DNA of 64,000 nucleotides from Paracoccus isoporae. GTDB taxonomy: Bacteria; Pseudomonadota; Alphaproteobacteria; Rhodobacterales; Rhodobacteraceae. Below are positions 56,095 through 64,000 of this stretch, piece by piece; positions within the stretch are counted from its first letter, which is position 1; each line of letters begins with the position of its first letter. The translations under genes were made by a program, and so were the position numbers. The notes under the pieces were generated by a model, which did not search any database, was not told the DNA's origin, and saw nothing but the letters and a program-made list of their open reading frames with translations. The stretch lies in the NCBI RefSeq assembly GCF_900101865.1, contig NZ_FNAH01000001.1, positions 62,001-126,000 of the forward strand, read 5' to 3'.

Positions 56095-56181
56095 CTGCTT
56101 AGCCCGGCTGTCGCGCCTGCGACAGCCACGCGTCCGCCCGCCCCATGGCGGGCGCGTTGCGCCCACCCGGGCGGACGCTTT
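56095..56181. repeat. Dispersed structured repeat, copy B
   Basis: This 87-base element lies between prpC and prpB. It aligns with copy A (33001-33090). Stem 1 is GGCTGTCGC with GCGACAGCC (loop GCCT), a perfect 9-bp stem that differs from copy A by paired changes. Stem 2 is GCGTCCGCCCG with CGGGCGGACGC, perfect over 11 bp, enclosing GCCCGCC/GGCGGGC and GGGCGC/GCGCCC. It is not a T-tailed terminator. Confidence 0.85.
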
Positions 56182-56214
56182 GTGCTTCGCCCCACGCGCA
56201 GCGCGGGCTGGAAA

Positions 56215-57351
56215 TCATCCCCGCTTCAGCAGCGGCACGAATTCCCGGTTTTCCGGCCCGGTATAATGCGCCGAGGGCCGGATGATCTTGCCATCCTCGC
56301 GCTGCTCGATCACATGCGCGCCCCAGCCGGAGGTGCGCGAGATCACGAAGAGCGGCGTGAACATCGCCGTGGGCACCCCCATCTGGTCATAGGACACGGC
56401 GCTGAACCAGTCGAGATTGGGAAACATCTTGCGCTCCTCGGCCATCACCGTCTCGATCCGCGCGGCAATGTCGAACATGCGGGTGTCGCCCGCCTCGTCC
56501 GAAAGCTGTTTCGCCACCCGCTTGATGACCTCGTTGCGCGGATCGGCCACGGTATAGACCGGATGGCCGAAGCCGATGACGATTTCCTTAGCGGCGACGC
56601 GGCGGCGGATATCCTCGCCCGCCTCGTCCGGCGTCGAATAGCGCGACTGGATGTCGAACGCGACTTCATTGGCGCCGCCGTGTTTCGGCCCGCGCAGCGC
56701 GCCGATCGCGGCGGTGATGGCGGAATACATATCGGCGCCCGTCCCCGCCACCATGCGCCCGGTGAAGGTCGAGGCGTTGAATTCATGCTCCGCATAGAGG
56801 ATCAGCGAGGTCTGCATCGCCCGGATATGGCTGTCGGACGGCGTCTTGCCGTGCAGCAGCCGCAGGAAATGTTCCGCGATGGAGGTCTCGTCCCCGTCCA
56901 CCTCGATGCGGCGGCCGTTATGGCTGTAGTGATACCAGTAGAGCAGCATCGAGCCCAGCGAGGCCATCAGCCGGTCGATGATGTCCCGCGCGCCTGCGAC
57001 ATTATGGTCATGCGCCTCGGGCAGCGCACAGCCAAGCGCCGAGACGCCGGTGCGCATCACATCCATCGGATGCGCACCCGCCGGAAGCTGTTCCAGCACG
57101 GTTTTCACCGACGCGGGCAGCCCGCGCAGCCGCATCAGCTTGGCCTCATAGGCGGCAAGCTGCGCCTTGTTCGGCAATTCGCCATGCACCAGCAGATGGG
57201 CGATTTCCTCGAAGGTGGCGGCCTCGGCAATGTCGAGAATGTCGTAGCCGCGATAATGCAGATCGTTGCCGGTCTCGCCCACGGTGCAGAGCGCGGTATT
57301 GCCCGCCTCCACCCCCGAAAGCGCCACGGATTTCTTGGCTTTTTTGGCCAT
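56215..57351 (-). CDS. prpC: 2-methylcitrate synthase
   Basis: PrpC condenses propionyl-CoA with oxaloacetate. The 378-residue citrate-synthase-family protein has catalytic His residues in [14 protein letters not shown] and [15 protein letters not shown], and the Asp region ending [14 protein letters not shown]. Short length and the HPVY variant fit methylcitrate synthase better than TCA citrate synthase. GGGAGG precedes the ATG; prpD ends 11 bases upstream. Confidence 0.92.
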   Translation of the reverse strand: MAKKAKKSVALSGVEAGNTALCTVGETGNDLHYRGYDILDIAEAATFEEIAHLLVHGELPNKAQLAAYEAKLMRLRGLPASVKTVLEQLPAGAHPMDVMRTGVSALGCALPEAHDHNVAGARDIIDRLMASLGSMLLYWYHYSHNGRRIEVDGDETSIAEHFLRLLHGKTPSDSHIRAMQTSLILYAEHEFNASTFTGRMVAGTGADMYSAITAAIGALRGPKHGGANEVAFDIQSRYSTPDEAGEDIRRRVAAKEIVIGFGHPVYTVADPRNEVIKRVAKQLSDEAGDTRMFDIAARIETVMAEERKMFPNLDWFSAVSYDQMGVPTAMFTPLFVISRTSGWGAHVIEQREDGKIIRPSAHYTGPENREFVPLLKRG

Positions 57352-57362
57352 GTCGTCCTCCC

Positions 57363-58877
57363 TTATTTTCCGAAGTCGAAGATCCCCGTCGGGCGCGGAT
57401 CCCCGAGCCTGCCGGCCTCGACCACAAAATTCAGCGCCGCAAGATCGCCCGCCTTCAGATCGCGCAGCGCCTCTGCCGCTTGAAGGAAGCGGGTCTGTTC
57501 GGCTGCGGACAGGATGCCTTCCGACAGGGTCAGGAACTTGTTTTTGTAATTCTCGCGCACGAAGGGGCGGGCACCGTCGGGATGGGCATCGGCGAGCGCC
57601 AACTCATCCTCGATGACGGAGCCGTCGTTCATCGTCACCACGACTCGGCCGCCGAATGCCTTTTCCTTCGGATCCTTGGAGTGATAGCGCCGGGTCCATT
57701 CCTTGTCCTCGGTGGTCGAGATCTTGTGCCACAGCTCGACCGTCTCGGGCCGGTTCGCGCGTTCCGGCGCATAGGATTTCTCGTGATGCCAGCCGCCATC
57801 CTCAAGCGCCACGGCGAAGATATACATGATCGAGTGGTCCAGCGTCTCGCGGCTGGCCTTGGGGTCCATCTTCTGCGGGTCGCCTGCGCCGGTGCCGATC
57901 ACGTAATGGGTGTGGTGGCTGGTGTGGATGACGATATTGTCGATCTGCGACAGGTCGCCGATCTTCGGCCCCATGCGGCGGGCGAGGTCGATCAGTGCCT
58001 GCGACTGATATTCCGCCGAATGTTCCTTGGTGTAGGTGTCGAGAATGGCGCGCTTCGCCTCGCCCTTGCCGGGCAGCGGCACGTTATACACCGTGCCCGG
58101 ACCGGACAGCAGATAGGCGATGAAGCCGTCCTCGCCTTCCCAAGCGGGCGACGGCGCACCTTCGCCGCGCATCACCCGGTCCACGGCCTCGATCGCCATC
58201 TTGCCCGCGAAAGCGGGGGCATAGGCTTTCCAGGACGAGATCTCGCCCTTGCGCGACTGGCGGGTGGTGGTGGTCACGTGCAACGCCTGCTGCACTGCCT
58301 GATAGATGGTTTCGGTGTCGAGCCCCAGAAGCGTGCCGATCCCCGCCGCCGCTGACGGGCCGAGATGGGCGATATGGTCGATCTTGTGTTCATGCAGGCA
58401 GATGCCGGTCACCAGATCGACCTGAATTTCGTAACCCGTGGCCAGACCCCGGATCAGATCCGCACCGGATTTGCCGGTATGCTGCGCCACGGCCAGGATC
58501 GGCGGGATATTGTCGCCGGGATGCGAATAATCCGCGGCCAGATAGGTGTCGTGGAAATCCAGTTCCCGCACCGCGACGCCGTTGGCATAGGCGGCCCATT
58601 CCGGCGAGATGGTGGTGCCGCTGTCGACGCCGAACACGGTGGCACCAGGGGTGTAGGGATGGGCCATCGCCTGGGCGCGGGCGGACGCCACGGGACGCCT
58701 CGCGACGGACGCCGCCGCGACGGAGGCGTTGTCGATGATCCGGTTGATGATCATCTCGGTCACGTCGTCATCCACGGCGACCGGGTCCGCCGCGACCTCC
58801 GCGATCTTCCAGCCGAGCTGATCCTCGCGGGCCAGATTCTCGGCGGATTTATAGGTGCGGACTTCATGGGTGTTCAT
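57363..58877 (-). CDS. prpD: 2-methylcitrate dehydratase PrpD
   Basis: PrpD dehydrates 2-methylcitrate to methylaconitate. The 504-residue MmgE/PrpD-family protein has [23 protein letters not shown], the family signature, and [20 protein letters not shown]. Length and sequence fit the iron-independent PrpD type of proteobacteria. No acnD or prpF gene is present, so this dehydratase or a TCA aconitase would finish the step. Its start overlaps the thioesterase stop by 4 bases. Confidence 0.93.
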   Translation of the reverse strand: MNTHEVRTYKSAENLAREDQLGWKIAEVAADPVAVDDDVTEMIINRIIDNASVAAASVARRPVASARAQAMAHPYTPGATVFGVDSGTTISPEWAAYANGVAVRELDFHDTYLAADYSHPGDNIPPILAVAQHTGKSGADLIRGLATGYEIQVDLVTGICLHEHKIDHIAHLGPSAAAGIGTLLGLDTETIYQAVQQALHVTTTTRQSRKGEISSWKAYAPAFAGKMAIEAVDRVMRGEGAPSPAWEGEDGFIAYLLSGPGTVYNVPLPGKGEAKRAILDTYTKEHSAEYQSQALIDLARRMGPKIGDLSQIDNIVIHTSHHTHYVIGTGAGDPQKMDPKASRETLDHSIMYIFAVALEDGGWHHEKSYAPERANRPETVELWHKISTTEDKEWTRRYHSKDPKEKAFGGRVVVTMNDGSVIEDELALADAHPDGARPFVRENYKNKFLTLSEGILSAAEQTRFLQAAEALRDLKAGDLAALNFVVEAGRLGDPRPTGIFDFGK

Positions 58878-59266
58878 GGGCGTGTCTCCTGTGGGTGAAT
58901 TTTCTTGGGCCGGCCATCGGCGGTGACGGCAACCATCTGGAACCGGCCTTCCACGACCTGCGCGGTCTCGCCGGTTTCGGGATGTTCGCGCGTGCCGGTG
59001 ACCCGAACGATCATCGAGCTGCGCCCGGATGAGATCACTTGGGCCGAAATGCCGAACAGGCTGCCGACCGGGATGGGCGCGGTGAAGCGCATATCCCTGA
59101 CCCCAGCCAGAACCACCTTCTCGCGGGCGTGGCGGCTGGCGGCGGTGAAGGCCGCATCGGCCAGCATCGACAGGGCTGACCCGGCAAACAGCGTGCCGTG
59201 ATGGTTGGTCTGCGCGGGCAGCACCATCCGGGTCGATTCGGTGATCTCGGGCGCGATGTCCGGCAT
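58874..59266 (-). CDS. Hotdog-fold acyl-CoA thioesterase (YciA-like)
   Basis: A 130-residue single hotdog domain. The family motif [20 protein letters not shown] carries the catalytic Asp on the central helix. It hydrolyses acyl-CoA esters; in this operon it may free CoA from propionyl-CoA or methyl-branched acyl-CoA when these accumulate. GAAGGA precedes the ATG. First gene of the thioesterase-prpD-prpC-prpB transcript, divergent from the regulator gene. Confidence 0.88.
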   Translation of the reverse strand: MPDIAPEITESTRMVLPAQTNHHGTLFAGSALSMLADAAFTAASRHAREKVVLAGVRDMRFTAPIPVGSLFGISAQVISSGRSSMIVRVTGTREHPETGETAQVVEGRFQMVAVTADGRPKKIHPQETRP

Positions 59267-59313
59267 GGCGGTCCTTCGCAGATTGTGCCCCGTTAACTTC
59301 CCACAGCGCGACG

Positions 59314-59324
59314 TTTACCGTAAA
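59314..59324. promoter_or_regulatory. TTTAC-C-GTAAA palindrome in the prp/regulator divergent region
   Basis: A perfect 5-bp inverted repeat with a 1-base centre lies 47 bases from the thioesterase start and 64 bases from the regulator start. Flanking G and C extend the symmetry to 13 bases. Candidate operator. Confidence 0.4.
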
Positions 59325-59342
59325 GAAGGAATTAGCAGAGAG

Positions 59343-59382
59343 TTGCGAAGGCGGCCCTGCCCCGCTGCAAAGATTGCGAAGG
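59343..59382. promoter_or_regulatory. Repeated TTGCGAAGG / CTGCAAA elements before the regulator gene
   Basis: TTGCGAAGG occurs at 59343-59351 and again at 59374-59382, 31 bases apart. GCTGCAAA (59364-59371) sits one base before ATTGCGAA (59373-59380). Each 8-mer matches TTTGCAAA at 6 of 8 positions, the half-site I recall for the related PccR/ScfR regulators. Possible autoregulatory sites. Confidence 0.4.
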
Positions 59383-59388
59383 TGCGCG

Positions 59389-60795
59389 ATGCGACATGCC
59401 TATATGGGCGGCCAGATGAAGCGGCTGCGGGAAAGCCACGGGCTGACCCAGGCGGCGCTGGCACGGGCGCTGGAATTGTCGCCCAGCTATCTCAACCAGA
59501 TCGAGCGGAACCAGCGGCCGCTGACCCTGGCCGTGCTGCAGAAGCTGGATCAGCAATTCGGGGCCGAAGCGCAGCCCTTCCACGATGCGGGCGACAGCCG
59601 CCTGGCCTCGCGGCTGCGCGCCGCCCTGGCCGATCAGGGGGCCCAGATCAGCACCGCCGAGCTGCACGAGCTGGCCGACAATTCCCCCGGTCTGGCGAAG
59701 CTGATCCTGGATATGCGGCGGCGGCTGCGCAATGCCACGGAGCGCGCCGATCTGCTCGCCGAGCAGATCTCCGGCCAGCCCGACCCGCCCGCGGCACCGA
59801 CCGGGTTCGAGGCGGTGCGCGATTACTTCTATACCCGCCGCAATCATATCGCGGAGCTGGATCACCATGCCGAACGGCTGGGCGATCTGATGCCGGTGAC
59901 GGGACGTGCCGAGGCGCTTGCCACTTACCTGCAAGACCGGCACGGCATCCGCATCGAGGCGCAGACCGGGCCGGGGACGCTGCGGCGCTTCGACGCCGGG
60001 CGCCGGGTGCTGCATGTCGCTGCCCATCTGTCGGAATCGCAGCGCTTCTTTCAGATGGGCACCCAGCTTGCCCTGCTGGAAGAGGCGCAGAGCATCGAGC
60101 GGATCTGTGCGGAGTCGCGCCTGTCCGATGACGCCCTGCCCCTGTTGCGGATCGGCCTGGCCAACTACTATGCCGGCGCGCTGATCCTGCCCTATCGGCA
60201 GTTCCTGACCGCCGCCGAGGCGGAGAGATACGATATCGAGGTGCTGTCGCGCCGCTTCGATATCGGGTTCGAGACGACGTGCCACCGTCTGTCGACCCTG
60301 CAACGCCCCGGCGCGGAGGGGGTGCCCTTCTTCTTCATCCGCGTGGACCGCGCCGGAAATATCTCCAAGCGGCAATCCGCGACGGATTTCCATTTCTCGC
60401 GATTCGGCGGCTCCTGCCCGCTTTGGTCCATCTACGAAGCGTTCTCCCGGCCGGGGGAGATCCTGACCCAGTTGGCGCAGATGCCCGACGGGCGGCGCTA
60501 TCTGTGGGTGGCGCGCACCGTCACCCATGGCGGCGGGCGCTACGGCGCGGCGGTCAAGAATTTCGCCGTGGCGCTTGGCTGCGACATCGCTCATGCCGAA
60601 CGGCTGGTCTATGCAGACGGGCTTGAGCCAAACCGGCCGGAGGCGGCGACCCCGATCGGGCCGGGCTGCAAGCTGTGCGAACGCGAATCCTGCCCGCAAC
60701 GCGCCTTTCCCATGATCGGCCGTCCGACCGAGGCCGACCCGCAGCGCAGCAGCTTTGCGCCCTATTCGCCCTTGGGCGATTCCTCGTTGCGGTAA
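59389..60795 (+). CDS. Short-chain fatty acyl-CoA regulator (ScfR/PccR-like, XRE-family)
   Basis: A 468-residue transcriptional regulator. Residues 9-65 form an XRE helix-turn-helix ([20 protein letters not shown]). The middle resembles the IrrE/M78 fold but lacks HExxH ([13 protein letters not shown] at the place), so it is not a protease. The C-terminal sensor domain ends with a cysteine cluster, [14 protein letters not shown], also seen in ScfR proteins. It very likely controls the divergent prp genes in response to propionyl-CoA or similar. GAAGGTG precedes ATG 59389. Confidence 0.92.
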   Translation: MRHAYMGGQMKRLRESHGLTQAALARALELSPSYLNQIERNQRPLTLAVLQKLDQQFGAEAQPFHDAGDSRLASRLRAALADQGAQISTAELHELADNSPGLAKLILDMRRRLRNATERADLLAEQISGQPDPPAAPTGFEAVRDYFYTRRNHIAELDHHAERLGDLMPVTGRAEALATYLQDRHGIRIEAQTGPGTLRRFDAGRRVLHVAAHLSESQRFFQMGTQLALLEEAQSIERICAESRLSDDALPLLRIGLANYYAGALILPYRQFLTAAEAERYDIEVLSRRFDIGFETTCHRLSTLQRPGAEGVPFFFIRVDRAGNISKRQSATDFHFSRFGGSCPLWSIYEAFSRPGEILTQLAQMPDGRRYLWVARTVTHGGGRYGAAVKNFAVALGCDIAHAERLVYADGLEPNRPEAATPIGPGCKLCERESCPQRAFPMIGRPTEADPQRSSFAPYSPLGDSSLR

Positions 60796-61433
60796 TACAT
60801 CGTGCCGATCTCGATCGGGTCGCGCCCCATCTCGCGGCGGTGGCGGTTTGTGTCGCGCAGGGAATAGACGCAGCCGCAATATTCTTGCATGTAGAATTCC
60901 TCGCGCTTGGAGATTTCGATCATGCGGTTCGCCCCGCCGCCCTTGCGCCAGTTGAAATCCCAATAGTCGAGCCCGTCATAGGGCTTTACCGCGCGTTCGC
61001 CGCAGCCGTTGATCTGCTTCATGTCCTTCCAGCGCGAAATCCCGAGGCTGGAGGTCATCACCGGAAACCCGTGTTCGTGCGCGTAAAGCGCCGTGCGCTC
61101 GAACCGCATGTCGAAACACATGGTGCAGCGGATCCCCCGCTCCGGCTCCCACTCCATCCCCTTGGCGCGGGCGAACCAGTTGTCGCTGTCGTAATCCGCG
61201 TCGACGAACGGCACGTCATGCTGCTCGGCAAAGCGGATATTCTCATCCTTGCGCAGCAGATATTCCTTATGCGGATGGATGTTCGGGTTGTAGAAAAAGA
61301 TCGTGTAGTCGATGCCCGACGCGGTCATCGCCTCCATCACCTCACCCGAACAGGGGGCGCAGCAGCTGTGCAGCAGCACCTTCTTTTCGCCATTGGGCGG
61401 GGTCAGCACGGGGCGTTCGATGTCGGTCGTCAT
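60762..61433 (-). CDS. queH: Epoxyqueuosine reductase QueH
   Basis: QueH performs the last step of queuosine synthesis in tRNA. The 223-residue protein has cysteine clusters HSCCAPCSG (C24, C25, C28), RCTMCFDMR (C103, C106) and YCGCVYS (C186, C188), which bind an Fe-S cluster and a metal. The central [16 protein letters not shown] is the family signature (former DUF208). The 3' end overlaps the regulator gene by 34 bases, tail to tail. Confidence 0.95.
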   Translation of the reverse strand: MTTDIERPVLTPPNGEKKVLLHSCCAPCSGEVMEAMTASGIDYTIFFYNPNIHPHKEYLLRKDENIRFAEQHDVPFVDADYDSDNWFARAKGMEWEPERGIRCTMCFDMRFERTALYAHEHGFPVMTSSLGISRWKDMKQINGCGERAVKPYDGLDYWDFNWRKGGGANRMIEISKREEFYMQEYCGCVYSLRDTNRHRREMGRDPIEIGTMYYRNEESPKGE

Positions 61434-61550
61434 GGCGTCACCTTGCGGGGTCGCGGGGTCAATCCGGGTATGTAGCGCGAAAGCCGCGCCGGGAAAAGGG
61501 GCGCGGCAATTCGGCGCGGTCCCGACGCGGGGCTTCGCCAGGCCTTACAT

Positions 61551-61580
61551 TTCGACATTACATGATATATCGAATATTAA
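61551..61580 (+). promoter_or_regulatory. AT-rich promoter and possible ArsR-type operator of arsH
   Basis: TTCGAC (61551-61556) and TATTAA (61575-61580) are 18 bases apart. TTCGA (61551-61555) and TCGAA (61570-61574) form an inverted repeat spanning the promoter. Regional base composition is far more AT-rich than the neighbours. ArsR-family operators look like this, but no arsR is nearby. Confidence 0.4.
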
Positions 61581-61605
61581 CGCATCCGATGAAAGCCTCA
61601 CCGAT

Positions 61606-62325
61606 TTGACCGACACACCGCAGATCCAGACTGACAGCTTCGCCCCTGTCTCCGCCGCCGCGCTTTTTCCCGCAGCGCCGAGCACCCACGCGCCGCGCAT
61701 CCTGATCCTGTATGGCTCGCTGCGCAGCCGCAGCTTCTCGCGCTTCGCTGCCGAGGAATGCGCGCGGATCCTTCACCGATACGGCGCCGAGGCGCGGATT
61801 TTCGACCCGGCCGGTCTGCCGCAGGTGGATACGGCCGACCCCGACCATCCCAAGGTCGCGGAACTGCGCGATCTGGTGCAGTGGTGCGAGGGGATGGTGT
61901 GGTCCTCGCCCGAGCGGCACGGGGCGATGACCGGGCTGATGAAATCGCAGATCGACTGGATCCCGCTGTCGCTTGGCGGGGTGCGCCCGACACAGGGCAA
62001 GACGCTGGCGGTGATGCAGGTCTGCGGCGGCAGCCAGAGCTTCAATACCGTCAACCAGCTTCGCATCCTGGGCCGCTGGATGCGGCTGCTGACCATTCCC
62101 AACCAGTCCTCCGTCCCGAAAGCCTGGGATGAGTTCGACGCGGCGGGCCGGATGAAGCCATCGCCCTACTACAACCGGATTGTGGATGTGATGGAGGAGC
62201 TGGTGAAATTCACCCTGCTGACCCGCGACATTCGCGATCATCTCGTGGACCGCTATTCCGAGCGGGTCGAAACCCGCGAGGAGCTGTCGAAGCGGGTGAA
62301 CCAGGCCAGGGCCACCGGCGACTGA
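61606..62325 (+). CDS. arsH: NADPH-dependent FMN reductase ArsH
   Basis: ArsH oxidises trivalent organoarsenicals and protects against arsenic and oxidative stress. From TTG 61606 the protein is 239 residues, the usual length. It has the flavodoxin FMN loop [12 protein letters not shown] and [22 protein letters not shown], both ArsH-specific. No ATG in frame lies near; the frame to 61312 covers queH antisense. It stands alone, without arsR, arsB or arsC in the window. Confidence 0.92.
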   Translation: MTDTPQIQTDSFAPVSAAALFPAAPSTHAPRILILYGSLRSRSFSRFAAEECARILHRYGAEARIFDPAGLPQVDTADPDHPKVAELRDLVQWCEGMVWSSPERHGAMTGLMKSQIDWIPLSLGGVRPTQGKTLAVMQVCGGSQSFNTVNQLRILGRWMRLLTIPNQSSVPKAWDEFDAAGRMKPSPYYNRIVDVMEELVKFTLLTRDIRDHLVDRYSERVETREELSKRVNQARATGD

Positions 62326-62337
62326 GATGCCGAATGC

Positions 62338-62364
62338 AAAAGGGCGGGCTCACACGGCCCGCCC
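62338..62364 (-). terminator. Rho-independent terminator after the 82-residue gene
   Basis: On the minus strand GGGCGGGC and GCCCGCCC pair perfectly around a 7-base loop, followed by TTTT. It begins 26 bases after the stop at 62390 and ends the aceA/82-residue gene transcript. It also sits 13 bases after the arsH stop. Confidence 0.85.
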
Positions 62365-62389
62365 CCCCGCAGATCGTCTTGACGGGCGA

Positions 62390-62638
62390 TCAGCCCTTGG
62401 CGTCGCCGTCGGCCTTGTCGCCGGTGCCGCGAATGGTCGGCACGATCTGGTCGCCCCAGGCACCTGCGCCATTGTGGTAACGCGAGACACGGATCACCTC
62501 GACCGAGACGCCTTCGTTCACGGCCCGCTGCACCGCGTCGTTGAGGCGGTGGACCGCCTCTGCCACGCGATGGATGGAGCGGGTCTCGCGGTCGCCCTCG
62601 GGCAGGTCGATGCGCTGGAAATCGGCGTCTGCAGTCAT
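62390..62638 (-). CDS. Conserved small protein downstream of isocitrate lyase (82 aa)
   Basis: An 82-residue protein: a helical middle (TRSIHRVAEAVHRLNDAVQRAV), a short strand region (GVSVEVIRVSRYHNGAGAWGD) and a charged C-terminus. GGAGG precedes the ATG at 62638. It lies 112 bases after aceA on the same strand and before a good terminator, so it is probably co-transcribed. I recognise no named family. A structured leader precedes its ribosome-binding site. Confidence 0.7.
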   Translation of the reverse strand: MTADADFQRIDLPEGDRETRSIHRVAEAVHRLNDAVQRAVNEGVSVEVIRVSRYHNGAGAWGDQIVPTIRGTGDKADGDAKG

Positions 62639-62640
62639 GT

Positions 62641-62689
62641 CTTGGTCCTCCGGTTAGGGGTCGCCGCCACATTAGCGGCGGCGACCAAG
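62641..62689 (-). promoter_or_regulatory. Alternative hairpins in the leader of the 82-residue gene
   Basis: GGTCGCCGCC (62659-62668) and GGCGGCGACC (62677-62686) form a perfect 10-bp stem. CTTGGTC (62641-62647, GACCAAG on the minus strand, next to the ribosome-binding site) can instead pair with GACCAAG (62683-62689). The two structures exclude each other. No T-tract follows the strong hairpin. Confidence 0.45.
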
Positions 62690-62750
62690 AGTTTACAGGG
62701 CCATTATGCGGCCGCGGACTGGGTCGTCATGCCCTGCATGCCCGCGGCGG

Positions 62751-64000
62751 TCACTCTGCCGCGAACTGGTTCATGGTGTTCGCGTGGCCACCCGCTTTCA
62801 GCGCGCGGTCGCCTGCGACCATTTCCTTGAACGTGTCGCCCAGATCCGAGCCGACCTCGTGCTGGTGCTTGACCGCCGAGATGCCGCGACGGATCTCCTC
62901 GCGCTGCACGGTCTTGACGTAGGCAAGCATCTTGTCCTCGCCGAAATAGCCACGCGACAGCTCATCCATCGACTTCGCGGTCAGGTGGAAGGTCGGCAGG
63001 GTGATGAGGTTGTGGAACACGCCCGCACGGGTCGAGATATCGTGCTGGAAGTTCTGCAGCCGCGCATCCGCCTCCTGCCCCAGCTCGGTGTCGTCGAATT
63101 CCGGCTTCATCAGCTCGTTGCCCTCGGGATAGTCGCCGGCCTGGATCTTGCCTTCCTCGATCCACTGATCGCGGACCTGTTTGCGCAGGTTCAGCGTCCA
63201 GTTGAAGCTGGGCGAGTTGTTATAGGTCAGCTTGGCGTTCGGCACGACCTCGCGCACCGCGTTCACCATCCCGGCGATTTCATCGACATTCGGCGTGTCG
63301 GTCTCGATCCAGACCATGTCGGCGCCGCCTTCGGTCAGGTTGACGATGCAATCCTCGATCACCCGATCCCGGCCCGAGCCTTCCTTGAACGGGAACAGCC
63401 CGTTGGCTAGACGCAGCGGGCGCACGAATTCGCCGTCGCGGAACAGCGCCAGTTCGCCGTCCTTCATCGGGTTGTCATCGGTGATCTTCTCGGTCTTCAG
63501 CCATTTGATGTATTCGGCCGCCATATCGCCCGGCTGCTGGCTGACCGGAACCTTCTGGGTCAGACCGGCGCCGAGGCTGTCGGTGCGCGCCACGATGACA
63601 CCATCGTCGACACCGAGTTCCTCGAAGGCCAGGCGGCAGGCGCGCAGCTTCTCGATGAAGTCCTCGCGCGGCACGGTGACCTTGCCATCCTGGTGGCCGC
63701 ACTGCTTGGCGTCGGAGACCTGGTTTTCGATCTGCAGGCAGCAGGCCCCGGCCTGGATCAGTTCTTTCGCCAGCAGATAGGTGGCGTGCTCATTGCCGAA
63801 ACCGGCGTCGATATCCGCGATGATCGGCACGACATGCGATTCGAAATTGTCGATCTTCTCGATGACCGCATTGCGCGCCTCGTCATTGCCGGCCGCTTTC
63901 AGTTCCTTGAACAGATCGTTGATCGCCACCTCGTCGGCCTGGCGCAGCGAGACATAGATCTCGCGGATCAGATCGGCGACGGCGGTCTTTTCATGCATCG
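62751..64000 (-). CDS. aceA: Isocitrate lyase (5' end beyond the window)
   Basis: AceA splits isocitrate into glyoxylate and succinate in the glyoxylate cycle. The visible 416 residues include the catalytic KQCGHQDGKVTVP motif, VPIIADIDAGFGNEHATYLLA with metal-binding Asp, and the C-terminal domain ending NTMNQFAAE. About 110 N-terminal residues, compared with the 530-residue family form, are missing past position 64000. The Met at 63998 is internal, not the start. It would supply oxaloacetate precursors during growth on acetate or propionate. Confidence 0.95.
   Translation of the reverse strand, partial: MHEKTAVADLIREIYVSLRQADEVAINDLFKELKAAGNDEARNAVIEKIDNFESHVVPIIADIDAGFGNEHATYLLAKELIQAGACCLQIENQVSDAKQCGHQDGKVTVPREDFIEKLRACRLAFEELGVDDGVIVARTDSLGAGLTQKVPVSQQPGDMAAEYIKWLKTEKITDDNPMKDGELALFRDGEFVRPLRLANGLFPFKEGSGRDRVIEDCIVNLTEGGADMVWIETDTPNVDEIAGMVNAVREVVPNAKLTYNNSPSFNWTLNLRKQVRDQWIEEGKIQAGDYPEGNELMKPEFDDTELGQEADARLQNFQHDISTRAGVFHNLITLPTFHLTAKSMDELSRGYFGEDKMLAYVKTVQREEIRRGISAVKHQHEVGSDLGDTFKEMVAGDRALKAGGHANTMNQFAAE

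Noticed and set aside
55956..56195. Short minus-strand frame across repeat copy B
   Set aside because: Its Arg/Gly-rich product (RARHGAGGR) is a translation of the repeat; the same peptide appears in copy A in a noise frame.

Overview
This window is 64 kb of high-GC chromosomal DNA from an alphaproteobacterium of the Rhodobacteraceae, most likely Paracoccus or a close relative. The best evidence is a cytochrome c550 gene (cycA) directly upstream of a cytochrome aa3 oxidase subunit I gene (ctaD). Both proteins closely resemble, from memory, the Paracoccus denitrificans proteins, and the gene pair is arranged the same way there. Other family-level markers are an NDUFA12 homologue, a ScfR-type regulator beside a propionate operon, the accB-accC-aat-DUF2155 row, and the small Rhodobacteraceae proteins DUF1467, DUF2155 and DUF2244. 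I see about 67 protein genes, one tRNA-Leu(GAG), no rRNA, no insertion sequence, no prophage and no CRISPR array. It reads as core genome.

Layout. 0-6 kb: tail of a metallo-beta-lactamase-fold gene, an AEC carrier, and a four-gene polyamine-type ABC importer on the minus strand. 5.8-10.3 kb: tRNA-Leu, lipB, cycA, ctaD with a clear terminator, DUF2244, and a GatB/YqeY-domain gene divergent from carA. 10.4-20.2 kb: carA, a membrane glycosyltransferase with an N-terminal MshEN-like domain, glnE, bpt, and ilvI-ilvN behind a good promoter. 20.2-26 kb: small conserved proteins, a DUF2254 membrane protein, an M48 lipoprotein, a nitroreductase and an orphan response regulator. 26-36.7 kb: aspS, a CPBP protein, a GH25 lipoprotein, an FAD-linked oxidase, a CLC channel or antiporter, lolDC and radA. 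36.7-41.8 kb: cvpA, purF, zapA with a coiled-coil partner, and a BCCT transporter. 41.9-45.9 kb: hisB-hisH, then hisA-orf-hisF-hisE, with one antiparallel gene in the middle. 46-54 kb: accB-accC-aat, NDUFA12, aroA, a TauE protein, dusA, and a sulfotransferase-like gene. 54-64 kb: a lytic transglycosylase, the methylcitrate genes prpB, prpC, prpD with a thioesterase and a divergent ScfR regulator, queH, an orphan arsH, and aceA, which runs off the right edge.

Functional themes are amino-acid and purine biosynthesis (carA, ilvIN, hisBHAFE, aroA, purF), two-carbon and three-carbon acid catabolism (prp genes and aceA), respiration (cycA, ctaD, NDUFA12) and envelope biogenesis (lolDC, the two cell-wall hydrolases, the M48 protein). 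Both bacterial N-degron aminoacyl transferases (bpt and aat) are present.

I did not find a clearly new multi-gene system. The most interesting signals are non-coding or architectural: a dispersed structured repeat whose two copies differ by compensatory stem changes; a perfect RegA/RegR-type box between cycA and ctaD; a candidate c-di-GMP-gated glycosyltransferase; paired palindromes between lolC and radA; and hairpins over the dusA start and in the aceA-downstream leader. Gaps not listed separately carry nothing I can name. The only gap close to 300 bases is 45873-46170, which holds the accB promoter region.
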